Both the position numbers and the translations under genes were made by a program. A stretch of 64,000 nt of DNA from Podocnemis expansa (taxonomy: Eukaryota; Chordata; Testudines; Podocnemididae): contig ML681989.1 of assembly GCA_007922195.1 (NCBI GenBank), positions 41,473,754 through 41,537,753 on the forward strand. The letters run 5' to 3'. This document shows positions 24,601-36,197 of this stretch, piece by piece (position 1 is the stretch's first letter; each line of letters begins with the position of its first letter). The notes beneath the pieces were generated by a model. It was not told the origin of the DNA. It searched no databases and saw only the letters and a program-made list of their open reading frames with translations.

Positions 24601-24949
24601 GGCTGTCACCTATGTAAGACTAGTTAATACTTGTCCACCCAATGTTGGTGCACAGTTTAATGTCTTGATATTAGCACATTTCAGTTCTTCTTAAATTAAA
24701 AAAGGTTTTGTAAGCTTATAGCAAACACTTTTGTTTTCTTTGCTCATATATGACCTTAATAAAAACAGATTTTCAGATCCTAGGATGCATATAAATCATC
24801 TCACACAGAAGGGATAAATCACACATGCAAAATTGTACATAAAAGTCATACAACTGGCTACACATGCAATAAAAATTAAGGTATTCAAAATTTAAAAACA
24901 GAGGGATCATGCCAAAGGCATTCTGTAATTATTAGAAGAAGCAGATAGA
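24601..24949. other. Unassigned stretch between hAT and gag remnants
   Basis: Probably holds the hAT 3' non-coding end and its junction with the Gypsy-like element. No terminus or target duplication could be identified. Confidence 0.35.
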
Positions 24950-25800
24950 TTCTAGGATGGAGGGTTCCTGATCGCCCCACTGTACTCCCTCTCCCAAGGA
25001 TAAATATAGACTTTACATCAGGCTTCTGTCCTTTTCTCTTAGATTTTCACTAATTGGATGACTTGATTGATACATGGGAATCAAGATAATCAGTTTCCTT
25101 TTGTAGAATGGCAAAGGTTTTAACCCAAGTGACTTCTCTGATTTCCTCCGTGTATTTATTCAGGAAATGTTCCTATATTAATCTATATACATCATGGGTG
25201 ACTGGAAACCTGTAACAGTTTTCTTTTTAAGCTCATCCTATTTCACTACCCCCCATGTCCATTTCATTACATACATTCAGTACTTCAGCTGAAAGTGTTT
25301 GGAAATAAGCATGGGTGCCCTTTTCTTCTGGAATCTTATGCAGTTTGCATATTCTTTCAAATGTAGTGAAAGAGTCTTCACCACAATCTGTTTCTTTGTA
25401 TGCAGGGCAGTTTGTCTCAGCTGGTTGACTCTTGGGATGGAGGGGTACCTGGGGGCTGAGGGATCAGTCCTTGTTTTCTCATTATGATTAAAGTATGCAG
25501 TGTCCTTATCTTTGTCTTTCCTTTATTTTCCTTCTCACTTCTCAAATTCCAGTGCACTCGATTGTGCTGCTTTTTCAGCTTTCAACTTTAGCTTCTCTGT
25601 TTCCAGGTTAAGATTTTTCATGTATGCTCCCCTCCACCCTGGCCATTCTTCTATCTGTATGTACTGTACTTCCACATAAACACATTGGAGTTGTATGATT
25701 GTCTCACAAGGGCTGTGTCTTTGCCCTCAAGTTCTGTTGACAATTTATCATTATCATTCATTTTATACCTTCTTTTGTCCTACTTCCCATACATAAAATA
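24950..25800 (-). pseudogene. Gypsy-like gag remnant
   Basis: On the minus strand a Lys/Glu-rich coiled segment (EKLNLETEKLKLKAEKAAQ) at about 25610-25550 precedes a capsid-like segment, EDSFTTFERICKLHKIPEE, at about 25390-25320, then AEVLNVCNEMDMG. Further left is VTHDVYRLI..EHFLNKYTEEIREVTWVKTF at about 25230-25140. The FERxCxxHxIPxE pattern is typical of vertebrate Gypsy-type Gag. Several frames are needed, so it is broken. Same orientation as the pol remnant at 20.0-21.7 kb; the hAT element lies between them. Confidence 0.65.
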
Positions 25801-26121
25801 ACCAAATAAACCACAAATTGTAATCTTTCTTTCTTTGTTCCCTGTCTTGTAACTGATGAGTCTCTTAGAATCTAATTTACTGATGCTTTGAGAGTAAGTC
25901 TGAGATAACCATCAAACCTATGAGAAATACTGGCATGATTATGCCACTGTGATTTTCTGTGGTGGTTAGGCTGGGGCATGACCTTGTTATCTCTTGCCTC
26001 AATGATACAGATTTGCTTGTGCTTAAGTGAGCATCAGCTCCTTGACAACACTAAAATATTGACCACCCAAACAAACTGCTGTGGGCTACGCCAGATTTAA
26101 TTCACCTTGGGGGCTGACAAT
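25801..26121. other. Possible 5' flank or LTR of the Gypsy-like element
   Basis: Lies upstream of gag on the minus strand and appears continuous with 27667 onward once the MITE is removed (..GGGGGCTGACAA / CAGGGCCTAATCC..). It could be untranslated leader or LTR. No termini seen. Confidence 0.3.
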
Positions 26122-27666
26122 GGCTGTGTCTACACAAGAGGGCTTGGTTAAGTCATCTTAATAAGATCTATTTTAAATCAGCTTAAAGTAGACCTTATTA
26201 AGTTGCCTTAGAGCGACCACACTGAAAATGCCAGGAGGCTGCCATGTCCACACTGGCAGCTGCTACCTCACCCTAGGAGTACAGCATTGTGGGTATCTGG
26301 CCCAAGGTGCAACACAGCGGAAGTGTACCTCTCTCCCAGCGACTCCTTTACTGCAGAAAGTGAGTGACCACACCACCCTCCATATTGTGTGTGGCAACAG
26401 GGAGGTCAGGGAGTCTGACATGGCCCAGCAATGTGCCAGCAAAGCACTCCACCCCCTCCATGCATTGGCCAGATTACTCCAGCTTTGGACCAGGTGCCAC
26501 AGGGCAACTGCTGACCAGGGGTGTTACTTGAGGGTGGATGGGACCAAGGACCCCCTCACGTGGCCCCAATCATGCTCTAGGGCCTGATCTTGCCGGCAGC
26601 AGCAGAAGCCTGAACTGGCTTTGAGCCTCTTGCAAGAGGCTTGGAGCCGGACATGATCCATGCCACTTTTTACAACTGGCAGGAGCTGTCTCTGAGCCTC
26701 CGCCAGTTCCTGGAATTGGCCTGGAGCTAGACCAGGCCCCTTCCAGCTGCGCTGCAGGCCAGAGATCCAGGGCCCGTGTCATGCTAACCCCAGCGCAGTG
26801 ACGCCACTGCTGCCAGCACAGGGGCACGGTGCAGCTGTTAAGATTCAAAGACTGGGAAACAGCACATAGAGGAAGATGAAGTCAAATCACCTGTTGTAGT
26901 GGGAAAAAAATCTGTAGTCATGATTTAATCTTACTTTCATACAATATAATCTAAATAGTAATTTCTTTCTTTCTATGTGCTGTTTCCCAGTCTTTGAATC
27001 TTAACAACTGCTTTGATTTGCTATTATAGTGTGACCTGATCCTATGTCTTATACTCCGCTGCATTTATTTTTCTCCCAATCTGTAAGTTCACCCATCTTC
27101 AAACTGTCTGAAGAAGTGGGATTTTCTCCCATGATAGCTCATGCAATAAATAAATTTGTTAGTCTTAAAAAGTGCCGCAGGACTCCTTGTTCGTTTTACA
27201 GAAATATCAGAGGGTCAGACTGAGAAGGGGAGAGAGAGACACATGGGATCTGGCTGAGAAGGGGAGATATGCGGAGTTGGGCTGAGAAGGGGGGAGACGC
27301 CATATCAGTTCGGGGGAAGGTGGCGTAGGCTGTAGTGCGAGGATGCAGGGCTGTGGGGCTGGGGCTAAGACAAGGGGGGGGGTTGACATGTTGTATACAG
27401 CTGGGAACACTCCCAGCTGTATTGTGCCTTCTCTCCAGCCCCCATTCCCATGTTTCAGATAGCTAGGAGGCCAATTAAGTCTATTTAAGCCAACTCCTAG
27501 GCTACATTGGCTTAAGTCAATTTAGCAAATTCGACTTAACTGTTAAGTTGACTTTACAAGTCAGAGTTATTAAATCAAGATCATACCTTGTCAATGTGGC
27601 CAGGGCTTTGTTTAAGTCAACTTAAGGGGCTTTAATTCATCTTAAACCCATAGTGTAGACATACAC
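26122..27666. mobile_element. Palindrome MITE, TTAAGTCGACTTAA type, 1.5 kb
   Basis: Starts GGCTGTGTCTACAC at 26122 and ends AGTGTAGACATACAC at 27666. Core units are AG-type, e.g. TTAAGTCAACTTAA at 27612-27625. Its size comes from GC-rich filler (26220-26830), a nested SINE (26831-27195) and a G-rich tandem block at 27215-27310 (GGCTGAGAAGGGGAGA). Flanks are AAT and AAC. Confidence 0.8.
26831..27195 (+). mobile_element. SINE/LINE tail with inverted-duplicate 5' end
   Basis: Ends with TGGGATTTTCTCCCATGATA, AATTTGTTAGTCTTAAAA and GTGCCGCAGGACTCC, the retroposon tail family also at 1109 and 38630. Its 5' part TGTGCTGTTTCCCAGTC.. (from 26973) is present also as a reverse complement at 26831-26869. 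The arms are 39 bp with one mismatch around a loop of about 103 nt. Confidence 0.75.
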
Positions 27667-28842
27667 AACAGGGCCTAATCCCCGAGACTCATTGAAGCTT
27701 TCTTCTCCTTTGTCCCATCCTTAACCACTGGACACGCTCAGTAATTAACAGGTAAGCTGTCCCAAAAGAAACAATACACACCCTAACGTGTTTGGACTTA
27801 CTTCTCAATATAACATTACAGAATTAAGATACATTTTATAGCAAAAATAATTACGTTTATTACCAAAGAGATGCTGAATAAGGGCAGTGATGGAAACAGA
27901 AATTGTTATATATGTAACAAAAAGTACAACATGCTTCACAGAATCTAACACAAGGATTTGCCAACTGCGGCTCTTGACACATCTGGGGTCATGAGGTTAA
28001 GTAGGTGTTACAAGTTGCCATTCTCTGTGCATGCCAGGAAGTGTGACATGTAGAACGTCATCATTTTGGGGATGAGGGGTTGTCACATTTCAGAACTCTT
28101 GGTCTAATCTGAACTTTAAGAGACTATAAACCTTTTTCTTTAGATGAGATAATCTGCCTTAGACACTTCTGATCAACATGGATGGAATTAATGTTTCATG
28201 AGTGCAGAAAATGAGGCTTTTCTAGCTTCCTCAGTGACACATGATGCAGTTTATGTCTCGAAAGTTTGTTGCTTGCATCTCCAAGTCACGACAACCCCTT
28301 GTGGTTCAATATGCAGGGTTTTTCTGAAATGTTGACTTCACATGCAAATTCAGTTTCCATTGTGTTGGCTTATAATACTTAATTTACATTTGACAGAGAT
28401 ACACAACATTCCTCCACTCTGCTAGAAACCTGTTTTTTTTTTCTTCCCTCTTTGCCTAGTGAAAGGCTTCAAAACATACATTCAGTGCAATCACACACCT
28501 CCTTACATATCACCTTTACATATATCTCAGAATAATTGTGAAGATCAGGATGACATTAGCAATGATTAGACTCCTCATTTGATCCTCTTTAGATAAAAAC
28601 TGTAAAAGCAACATATGTGCAGTGAGTTTGTCAGGAGTGAACCTTTCAGCAGTTAGCATTCAGAGGTTCTTTGGTCATATATGCACTAACACGAATCTCC
28701 CTGGTCTACAGTTCCTGGGATTATTTTCTACTGCCTTCTCTAAAGATATGCAGACATCCAGTGTAGTTGCTGATTTTAATGATAGATTGCATTTTTTTAA
28801 AACTAAGACTTCACAGTACTTGACATTTCTTATCTTAGTATC
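27667..28842. other. Unclassified, LTR-like in part
   Basis: Follows the MITE and contains TAAGCTGTCCCAAAAGAAAC and AT-rich text. I suspect old LTR or retroviral leader sequence but cannot support boundaries. The open frame at 28622-28921 has no recognisable domain. Confidence 0.3.
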
Positions 28843-29222
28843 TGAGGCTACATCTCCACTAGCCAAAGTTAGTTCAAACTTGTTAGGTCAAACTAATAAG
28901 TTTGAGTTTACTTTGAACTAACCTTGGATTAGTTTGAATTAGCCACAAACTTCTTAGTTTGAACTAACAACTTGCACTAGTTCGAACTAGTCCATGTTGT
29001 TAGTTTGAACTAACTGCCTTAGTTAGAATTTAGTAGGGTTGAACTAAGGGTTGGTTTGAGTCTTTGGTATACTTAACTCCAACTAACTAGCCATTGGTAC
29101 TTACTAGTTCAAATTAAATGTTCCTTAGTTCGAACTAAGGAAAGGCTAGTGTGGCCATGGGTTAATTTAGTTTGAATTAAGCCTTCTTAATTTGAACTAA
29201 ACTGCTTGTGTAGATAGCCTTA
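28843..29222. mobile_element. Palindrome MITE, TTAGTTCGAACTAA type
   Basis: Element 28846-29219 starts GGCTACATCTCCAC and ends GTGTAGATAGCC. GT-type units dominate; an intact TTAGTTCGAACTAA is at 29125-29138. Flanking triplets are TGA and TTA. Confidence 0.85.
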
Positions 29223-29494
29223 AGGTCAGCATGCAAAATCAGCAGCAAAAGAGCAGTGTCTATCAGAACCAAAAGATTCTTCTCCCTTTTAAGTACAAAA
29301 ACTCCACTGTGGACTTGGGGTATTTATTCATTGTTGCTCATTGATTGAGCGTGCTCTTTTGGTGCTTTTTTTGGTGTGTGTGGGGGGGTGGTTGTTAGCA
29401 GGGATATCAGTGCTGCTATGATATGCTGTGAGTGGAGCCTAGGACTGCTCCTAAAGTGGATTGGCATTTCAATGAACTCTTAAATAAATCCTAT

Positions 29495-29960
29495 TAATTC
29501 CAGAGACTTGTTGCTATTAAGTGTATCAGTTTAGTTTGATGCAGTGCCTCCTCTTCTGAGATCTCAGATTCCCTTTTTTACCTGAATAGAGAGGGTTTGT
29601 GGTAGGTTTCTCCCCTAGTATCCTCTCTAGTAGTGAGTACTGATGCAAAGAAATCATTTAACTTCTGAGTAAAATCTGTTGCTTATTTCACTCTCTTGCA
29701 GTCCAGTGGACCCAGCCATTCTGTTGCAGACTTCCTGCTTTTGATATAATTAAACAGTTTCTTATTATTTGCTTTAATGTCTCTAGCCAGCTATTTGCTA
29801 TTCAAATTGCTTCAACTGCTTTGCAATTTTCAACCTACCTTTTTTTTTTTTTCCTTGCTACAGTTTAGTTACTTTCTAGTGGTTTCACTTGGGCTACATT
29901 TTCCATTTATTTGAAGGATATCTATTTGGCTCAATAACCTCATTTAACAAACCTTTTGTT
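29495..29960 (-). mobile_element. L3/CR1-like LINE fragment
   Basis: Text such as ACTGATGCAAAGAAATCATT, followed by CTTCCTGCTTTTGATATAAT, has the pattern of the region between endonuclease and RT in L3/CR1 LINEs read on the minus strand (protein equivalents FFASVL and similar). Strongly diverged; no ORF. Confidence 0.6.
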
Positions 29961-30491
29961 TAGGGGAATACATGCCATCTGTGACTACATTTTATCTCTG
30001 CACATCTTAAAGTGCTTCTATGCTAAGCCTAACAATTTAAATTACCTTATTTTTCTCTGTAGGAACTTTTTTTTTTACTGGTTTTCTCATTTTCTTATAC
30101 ATTCCACAATATGTAGATTTGTGTCAGTGTGAGTCTTTGATGTGTCTCTTTTCCACAAGAAATATAATTATATGGTGGTCACTATTACTCAAGGACTTAA
30201 ATAAAATCTTGAACTAACTAGAACAAAGTTGCAAATCTTCCTAAAAGAATTAGTCACTTAAAATGCTGAAAAATTGCTTTTCTAAATAGGACATTTGCCC
30301 ACCTAGCATAGTATCATGAAGCAGCAAAGTGCAAGGCTCATCTCTGTCTCTATCTTCTGTCATATGACTTGGGTAAGTAGCAATTGTTACAGATTTATAT
30401 CTAGGTCTGACAGTCAACACATTGCCACAGCAGTGAGTATATTAATGTCCTTCAGGCCCCAAATGAATGAACAATGGGGACACTCAGATAT

Positions 30492-30767
30492 GATATAGCC
30501 ATAGGTGGTCTTACTTATGGTGCAGCCTGGGCATTGTCCCAGGGCCCCACACTGGGAGGGGCTCACACCTGCAGAGCCAGAGAGGCATGGCCAGGATGCC
30601 TGGTGATGTGGGGTTGGGGAGCCTGTTGGGGCACTGGTGGGCTGGTAGGGACCTCAGCAAAGCTGGGAAGGGCAAAGTTAAGGATGGGGCCTCTCTTGTG
30701 GCATGGGGGTCCATCCTTGACTTTTGCCTAGGGCCTCAGAATCATTAAGTCCACCCCTGGATATAGT
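30492..30767. mobile_element. hAT MITE (260 bp), CAGAGGTGG family
   Basis: Element 30500-30759 has termini CATAGGTGGTCTTA and TAAGTCCACCCCTG. Subterminal CCCAGGGCCCC and GCCTAGGGCCTC mirror the 17165 element. TSD GATATAGC and GATATAGT match at 7 of 8. Non-coding, GC-rich interior. Confidence 0.88.
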
Positions 30768-31977
30768 ACATTGTTTGTGACTAGTGATGACATTTGCATA
30801 CAGGTGTTTACCTCCCTTCCCATTTAAAGAGGGTTTATCCACTTCTGGGTAAAGCAAGACAAGTAGGGACTAATTATGCACAGTTCAATGCTAAGGACTT
30901 GGAAAGGAAATTTGAACACAAAGTGGTGATATTTAAAAAAAAAAACCATGAAAATTTGAAAAACAAAGCAAAAAACAACTCCAATATCTACTTTATACTC
31001 AGTTAAAGAAAATTGTGCATTTCCATGCATTATCCTTGTTTTTGCTAGCCAGGAGTCCTGGCTGTTATAATGACTAGTCCCAAGTGCATTAGAGAGAGCT
31101 ATAAAATCTTCTCACAATGGACAATTTTACAACAAAATTGCTACAGTGGAAGTTTTTGCCTAACCCCTAGCAGCTACTGTTTCATTTATGCCCTGAAGCA
31201 TGAAGAATGATACCACTTAGATATTTTTATCCTACATAGTTTAACTGCAGACCATATTCTTATTAGTCATATAAATATCTTGCTCTTTTTGGCATCCTTT
31301 TTTTGTCTCAGCAGAATCTTTTGGTAATGGGTTCCATGGGTCAATTACACAATGAATCAATCTTTTATCAGATTCAAATGTGCAGCCTTTTCATTCCATT
31401 TGATATTCTGTTGTTCTTATTATGAACATATATTTCCAGTTGTTGTTGTTTTCAGTTTCCAATTTTAGAATCACTCAAACTTCCTTTATCTTCCAGAAAA
31501 TATGTATCAGTAAGTCCTTTGGCACATCCATCTTGAAGAATATAAAGTAGTTAATGTACCATTACTACAGCTGGACTAGAGTCCTTGGCAATTTCTTGCT
31601 TCTCAGTCCAGGCAAGAAAGTACAGCTCAAACTCTTTTTTTTTCAAAGATATCTTTAATATGTATGTTCACTGGAATCACACTTCCTGCAGAAGTTTTTC
31701 CTGCAGTACTTACATGGGAGCTGAAGTTGGTCAGCACCTCATAGGAGTTTTCAGTATTTCATAGGTTCAGACACTTAATTTCATATTCCAAATATCCTGC
31801 TGGCCTGAATTTCAGTGGTTTTGAAACATTCACAGTTTCTCTGTTGTAGGACTGGAAGTTATTCACTTGTCTGAAAATCAGGACACAAATGGGTAGCTGC
31901 AAAGAGGTTGATAGTCTAAAGGATAGTCCCTAAATCCTGTAGAGTTGTGTTTGCTAATTTGAGCCATTCCCTTATTG
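30768..31977. other. Unique AT-rich stretch
   Basis: No gene or repeat recognised. Confidence 0.45.
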
Positions 31978-32060
31978 CCTTGTGTTGCAGTCTGCACCTC
32001 CTGACCCCATGGGAGGGTGCCCCCTGATGGGCTTAGGAGGGTTACATCCCTTTGAGGTCA

Positions 32061-32252
32061 ATGGCCGCAGCCCCCGGGTGGGGCAGGCGAGCAAGCAATC
32101 AGTACCATCAATGGCCCCAGCCAGGGCGGGCGAGCAAGCAATCAGTACCATCAATGGCCCCAGCCAGGGTGGGTGAGCAAGCAGTCCGTACCATCAATGG
32201 CCCCAGCCAGGGCGGGCGAGCAAGCAGTCCGTACCATCAATGGCCCCAGGTG
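32061..32252. repeat. 43-bp minisatellite inside solo LTR
   Basis: About 4.5 units of 43 bp. The ATGGCCCCAG motif recurs at 32111, 32154, 32197 and 32240, exactly 43 apart, with a diverged first unit at 32061. The period is not a multiple of three, so it is not a protein repeat. Confidence 0.95.
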
Positions 32253-32464
32253 GTCAGCCGAGTAACAGACTAACCCAGGGAAAGGGGGAAGGAGGGAGAT
32301 GCAGGCCCACCCGACACCACTGCATCTCAGCCCAGGGCCCAGCCTGGCCACAGTCACTGGGTGAGCTGGGCTCCGGCCGCAACACCCTGACCCTCACAAG
32401 AGCCAGCCTTCAGCTGGGCCGGGTGCAATTCCCCCTGGGCTGCTTCCTCCCCTCCGTTGCCTGG

Positions 32465-32764
32465 CTACCTGTTCCCACAAGGTCCCTCTGGGTCCGGGGG
32501 AGGACAGGCCACGTAGGAGACCCCCCTGAGTCCCTTGCTGTCTGGGGGAGGCAGGTCAGGGAAGGCTTCCTGCTCCTTGGCTGAAGGTAGCTCCTCCAGG
32601 TTACAAGGGCCCTCGGCACCGGGGAGTTGCTCAGGGCCATAGGGGTCCTCCGCAGAGGGTAGTTCTTTGAAGTCACAGGGCCCCTCCTCAGCCTCTCCTG
32701 GGCCTCTGGGAAGGGGCAGTTGCACAGCGGTAGGAGGCTGCCCAGAAGAACCACTCCAGTCCAC
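32465..32764 (-). CDS. LTR-encoded acidic repeat ORF, copy 1 (hypothetical)
   Basis: A 99-residue open frame in the minus-strand solo LTR. It has three 12-residue repeats (KELPSAEDPYGP, EQLPGAEGPCNL, EELPSAKEQEAF), then LPPPDSKGL. The same motifs and the same downstream (L)PPxDSK segment occur in the plus-strand LTR at 37668-38117, so the frame is conserved across two insertions. No known domain. The unit is 36 bp, so a minisatellite whose period happens to preserve frame is the main alternative. Lies after the TATA-like box in the LTR, i.e. probably in R/U5. Confidence 0.3.
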   Translation of the reverse strand: MDWSGSSGQPPTAVQLPLPRGPGEAEEGPCDFKELPSAEDPYGPEQLPGAEGPCNLEELPSAKEQEAFPDLPPPDSKGLRGVSYVACPPPDPEGPCGNR

Positions 32765-33083
32765 AGCGCCTCTGGCCCTGGCAGGCTAGGTAGGCCCTCA
32801 GGCTCGCTGGCCAGGTGGGCCGGCATCTCTCAAGCCCCATAGCCATGACCTGCTCTAGCTAGCAGCCTGGCTGAGGAAGCATCCTTCCTCCAGGGCAGCT
32901 TAGCCCCAACTGAGCTGCTGGGCTGGCCTTTTAGCCCTCCCCTCCCTGCTCTAGCCCCCCCCCACACACACACACACTTCCAGGGCTTCAGGGTTGTAGT
33001 GCCTGAGTTTGGCCAGAGAGGGCACCCAGGCTCTTCCTCAGGCCTAGGCTCTGAGGAAGGCCAGCGCCCTCTGCCACACCTTG

Positions 33084-34104
33084 TTAAACTGAAACTTTGC
33101 ACAGGGTTTTCACTTGCATATGTAATATTAAGTCATGCTTCCTCTTACCACTTTATGACCATTGTATGATTGTGATGCACCTGTAACTTTCATTAAAGGG
33201 ATGTGTAAGAGCCCAAATGTATGAACAACAGTTCAGCAAAGATGCTATGTACCATCTAAGCCTATTATTTGATTCTTATGTGTTTTATTTATTTATTTTT
33301 TTAAACTATGTGAGTAGTTTTGTGTTGTTAGAGGCCAGAAATGTTAACTGTAACCTTTAATTGTTTCTCATGCTGGCTATGGAACCATTTTCCTTGTCTA
33401 AATCTTTTTATATCTGCATGTCTCACTAATTCAATGAAAAATGGCTATACTGCTAACAGTCAGCTTAGTCCCACCATGTCCTAAAGCTGTATTAACTCCA
33501 TGATGGACTGGAATGGCTAATACATTACTGAACCTCTCCATTCACTCTTAGTTGTTTCAGACTCTGAAGTTGCTATTAGGAGAGGATTGGGTAGTAAGGG
33601 GGAAAGAAGGTTTGCATTTATTTAGCCAGTCTTTCTTGGACTTTAGTATGGCCCTGTTCTAGCAGAAGAACTGGAAATCCAGCCACACAGTGTGGCTTCC
33701 TCAAGGCAAAAGTAAAAACAAAATAAGGAGTAATCTTAGACTTTAGGTTCCTCTCCCCTTGTTTACCCAGGGTTAAGGTGGAGTGCTAAATAACTCACCT
33801 CATTATGGCTTTCTAGATTCTGAATGTATTTGTATACCAAATGGTACTGAAATGGAGAAAGTAAACCTTACCTTTCCATAAGTTCTATCACTATGCAAAG
33901 CTGCATTCTTCAGTTTGTAGGTCCCCACAGCCCAAGGCAGTAGCATTCTCCCAAACTGCACTCTCTGTAACTTACACATAACCTACCACAGGAGCTAGTT
34001 AAAATTTGAGAGATAGTCACAAGACATAATTTAAAATGGATTGTATGTGACTGAGAACATAAGACAGTGTTCAATGCCAGGTGGTTCAGAGGAATGAAAA
34101 GAAC
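33084..34104. other. Unique stretch
   Basis: No gene or repeat recognised. Confidence 0.45.
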
Positions 34105-35348
34105 AAGTATTCATCAAATGTTCTATCCTGTCAGTGTTTCCCAGCTCTGGCAAACAACAATCCCTGTCTATCCTGGTTAATAGCCATTAATAGAACTATC
34201 CTCCATGAATTTATCTAGTTCTTTTTTGAACTCTTTTATAGTTTTGGCATTCACAAAACCCTCTGGTGAAGAGTTCCACAGTGGATGGAAGACTGTGTGA
34301 AGAAATGCTTCCTTTTTTTTTTTAAATGACCTCCAGCCTATTAATTTCATTTGGTGACCCCAACTTTTTGTGTTATGTAAGGAGTAAATAGCACTTCCTT
34401 ATGAGCAATTTGCACCAGTCAAAATTTAATGATTCTGTACCATATCTTCCTTTGGTCATCTTTTTTCCAAGCTGAAGAATCCCAATCTGTAAAATCTTTC
34501 CTCATATGGAAGCTGTTCAATACCCCTAGTCATTGTGTTGCCTTGTTTTGCACCTTTTCTAGTTCCAATACACTTATTTCTAAATGGGATGATCAGATCT
34601 GCATGCATTATTCAAGAAGTGGGCATGCCATGGATGTATATAGAGGTATTACTGAATTTTATGTCTTATCTATACCCTTCCAAATGGTCCCTAACATTCT
34701 ATTATCTTTTTTGACTGCCACTGCTCACTGAGCTCATGTTTTAGAGAACTATCCATAATGACTCAAAGGCTATGTCTACATTAGCAAGCTGATTTCGGAC
34801 TTGATTAGTCTGAACTAAGCAGTGCCTGGTTAGTTCAAATTAACCATGGCTTTTTAATTCAAACATACTTTTCCACTAAAATAGTGCAGCTAGTTTGAAC
34901 TAAAAGTTAGTTTGAACTAAGAAACATGGTTAGTTCAAACTATCTTCTTAGTTCAAATTCGTTTAGTTTGAATTAGCATAGCTACATGGTGCTAGTTTGA
35001 ACTAAAGTTCAAACTAATTGCTAAGTTCAAACTAACCATTCAAACTAACTAGCTCCAACTAAGCTAAAAAAATTTTAGCTCGAACTAGGCAAAGTGTAGT
35101 ATAGACAGAGATCAAATTAATCTGAATTAAGTCTCCTTAATCCAGACTAATTTGCTCGTGTAGACATATCCAAAGACCTTTCTTTAATGGTAACAACTAA
35201 TTTAGACCCCGTCATTTTGTATGTATAACTAGGATTGTTTTCTAATATGCATTACTTTGCATTCATCAACATTTCATTTGTCATTCTGTTACCCAGCCAC
35301 CAAATTTTGTTGGATCCCTTTGTAACTCTTTGTAGTCTTCTTTGGACT
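34105..35348 (-). mobile_element. CR1-like LINE fragment split by a MITE
   Basis: Text including TTGAACTCTTTTATAGTTTT, AAGAGTTCCACAGTGGATGG and CATTTGGTGACCCCAAC, and to the right GCATTACTTTGCATTCATCA, has the CR1 3'-half pattern on the minus strand. A palindrome MITE at 34768-35171 interrupts it; the two halves join across the AAA target duplication. No intact ORF. Confidence 0.75.
34765..35174. mobile_element. Palindrome MITE, TTAGTTCGAACTAA type, TSD AAA
   Basis: Element 34768-35171 starts GGCTATGTCTACATTAGC and ends GCTCGTGTAGACATATCC, flanked by AAA on both sides. GT-type palindromes with most CpGs lost. Inserted in CR1. Confidence 0.88.
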
Positions 35349-36045
35349 CAACTCATAGACTCATGGACTCTAAGGTCAGAAGGGACCAATATGATAATTT
35401 AGTCTAACCTCCTGCACAGCACAGGCCACAAAACCTCACTGACCCACTTCTACAATGAACCTCAAACCCATAACTGAGCTATTAAAGTCCTCAAATCATG
35501 ATTTAAAGACTTTAATACAGAGAATCAACCAGCAAGTTAGCCATGCCCAATGCTACAGAGGAAGGCAAAAAAAACCCAGGGCCCAAGCCAATCTGCCTTG
35601 GGGGAAAATTCCTTCCCCACCCCAAATATGGTGATCAGTTAAACCCTGAGCATGAGGACAAGCCCACAATAGCCAGTCAAGAAGAACTTCTCTGTAATGA
35701 CTCAGAACCCACTCCATCTAATGCCCCTTCCCCGGTCACTATCATACCCATCAACAGTAGTAACAGACGGACAATGGCCAAGCTACACTGTCCATGATAT
35801 CATTCCCTCCATAAACTTATCAAGCTCAGTTTCGAAGGCACCTAAGATTTTTGCCTCCACCACTTCCCTGGGCAGACTATTCCAGAACTTTACTCCTCTG
35901 ATGGTTAGGAATCTGTGTCTAATTTCAAGCCTAAATTTTCTGAAGGACACTTTGTATCCATTTGTTCTTGTGTGATTTTGTCCAATCTGCAAAATTTGCC
36001 ACTTTACTAAATGGATGAATTGCCTACAGAGGACATAGATATACA
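35349..36045 (-). mobile_element. CR1 LINE 3' part
   Basis: A second CR1, immediately right of the previous one. Its 3' region on the minus strand shows plus-strand text TCATAGACTCATGGACTC, AGGTCAGAAGGGACCA and ACCTCCTGCACAGCACAGGC. The frame at 35783-36046 ends in the CR1 pol C-terminal motif (FWNSLPREVVEAKI, then FETELDKFM). 5' truncated near an A-run at 36043-36058. Confidence 0.85.
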
Positions 36046-36197
36046 AAAAAAAAAAAAAGATTGGGGAGGTGGTAAACAGAGTAACAATTGGAAAGGATAC
36101 CTTTGTGGTCTAAGAACTTGATCCTGCAAGGATCCCAATCCAGGAGAGATACTAACTTAAACCTTTGCTTAACTTAAAGGGAATGAGTAGTCCCAAT

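Larger units (their letters stand above)
31978..33083 (-). mobile_element. Solo LTR, 1096 bp, TSD CCTTG
   Basis: The LTR at 31983-33078 begins (minus strand) TGTGGCAGAGGGC and ends CTGCAACA. It is flanked by perfect 5-bp duplications CCTTG at 31978-31982 and 33079-33083. A TATA-like CTAAAAGG (minus) lies near 32935. It contains an in-frame LEELPSAED-repeat ORF and, near its 3' end, a 43-bp tandem repeat. The 5-bp TSD fits Gypsy or class III retroviral integrases. No internal region remains, so this is a recombined solo LTR. Related LTR in plus orientation at 37525. Confidence 0.9.
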
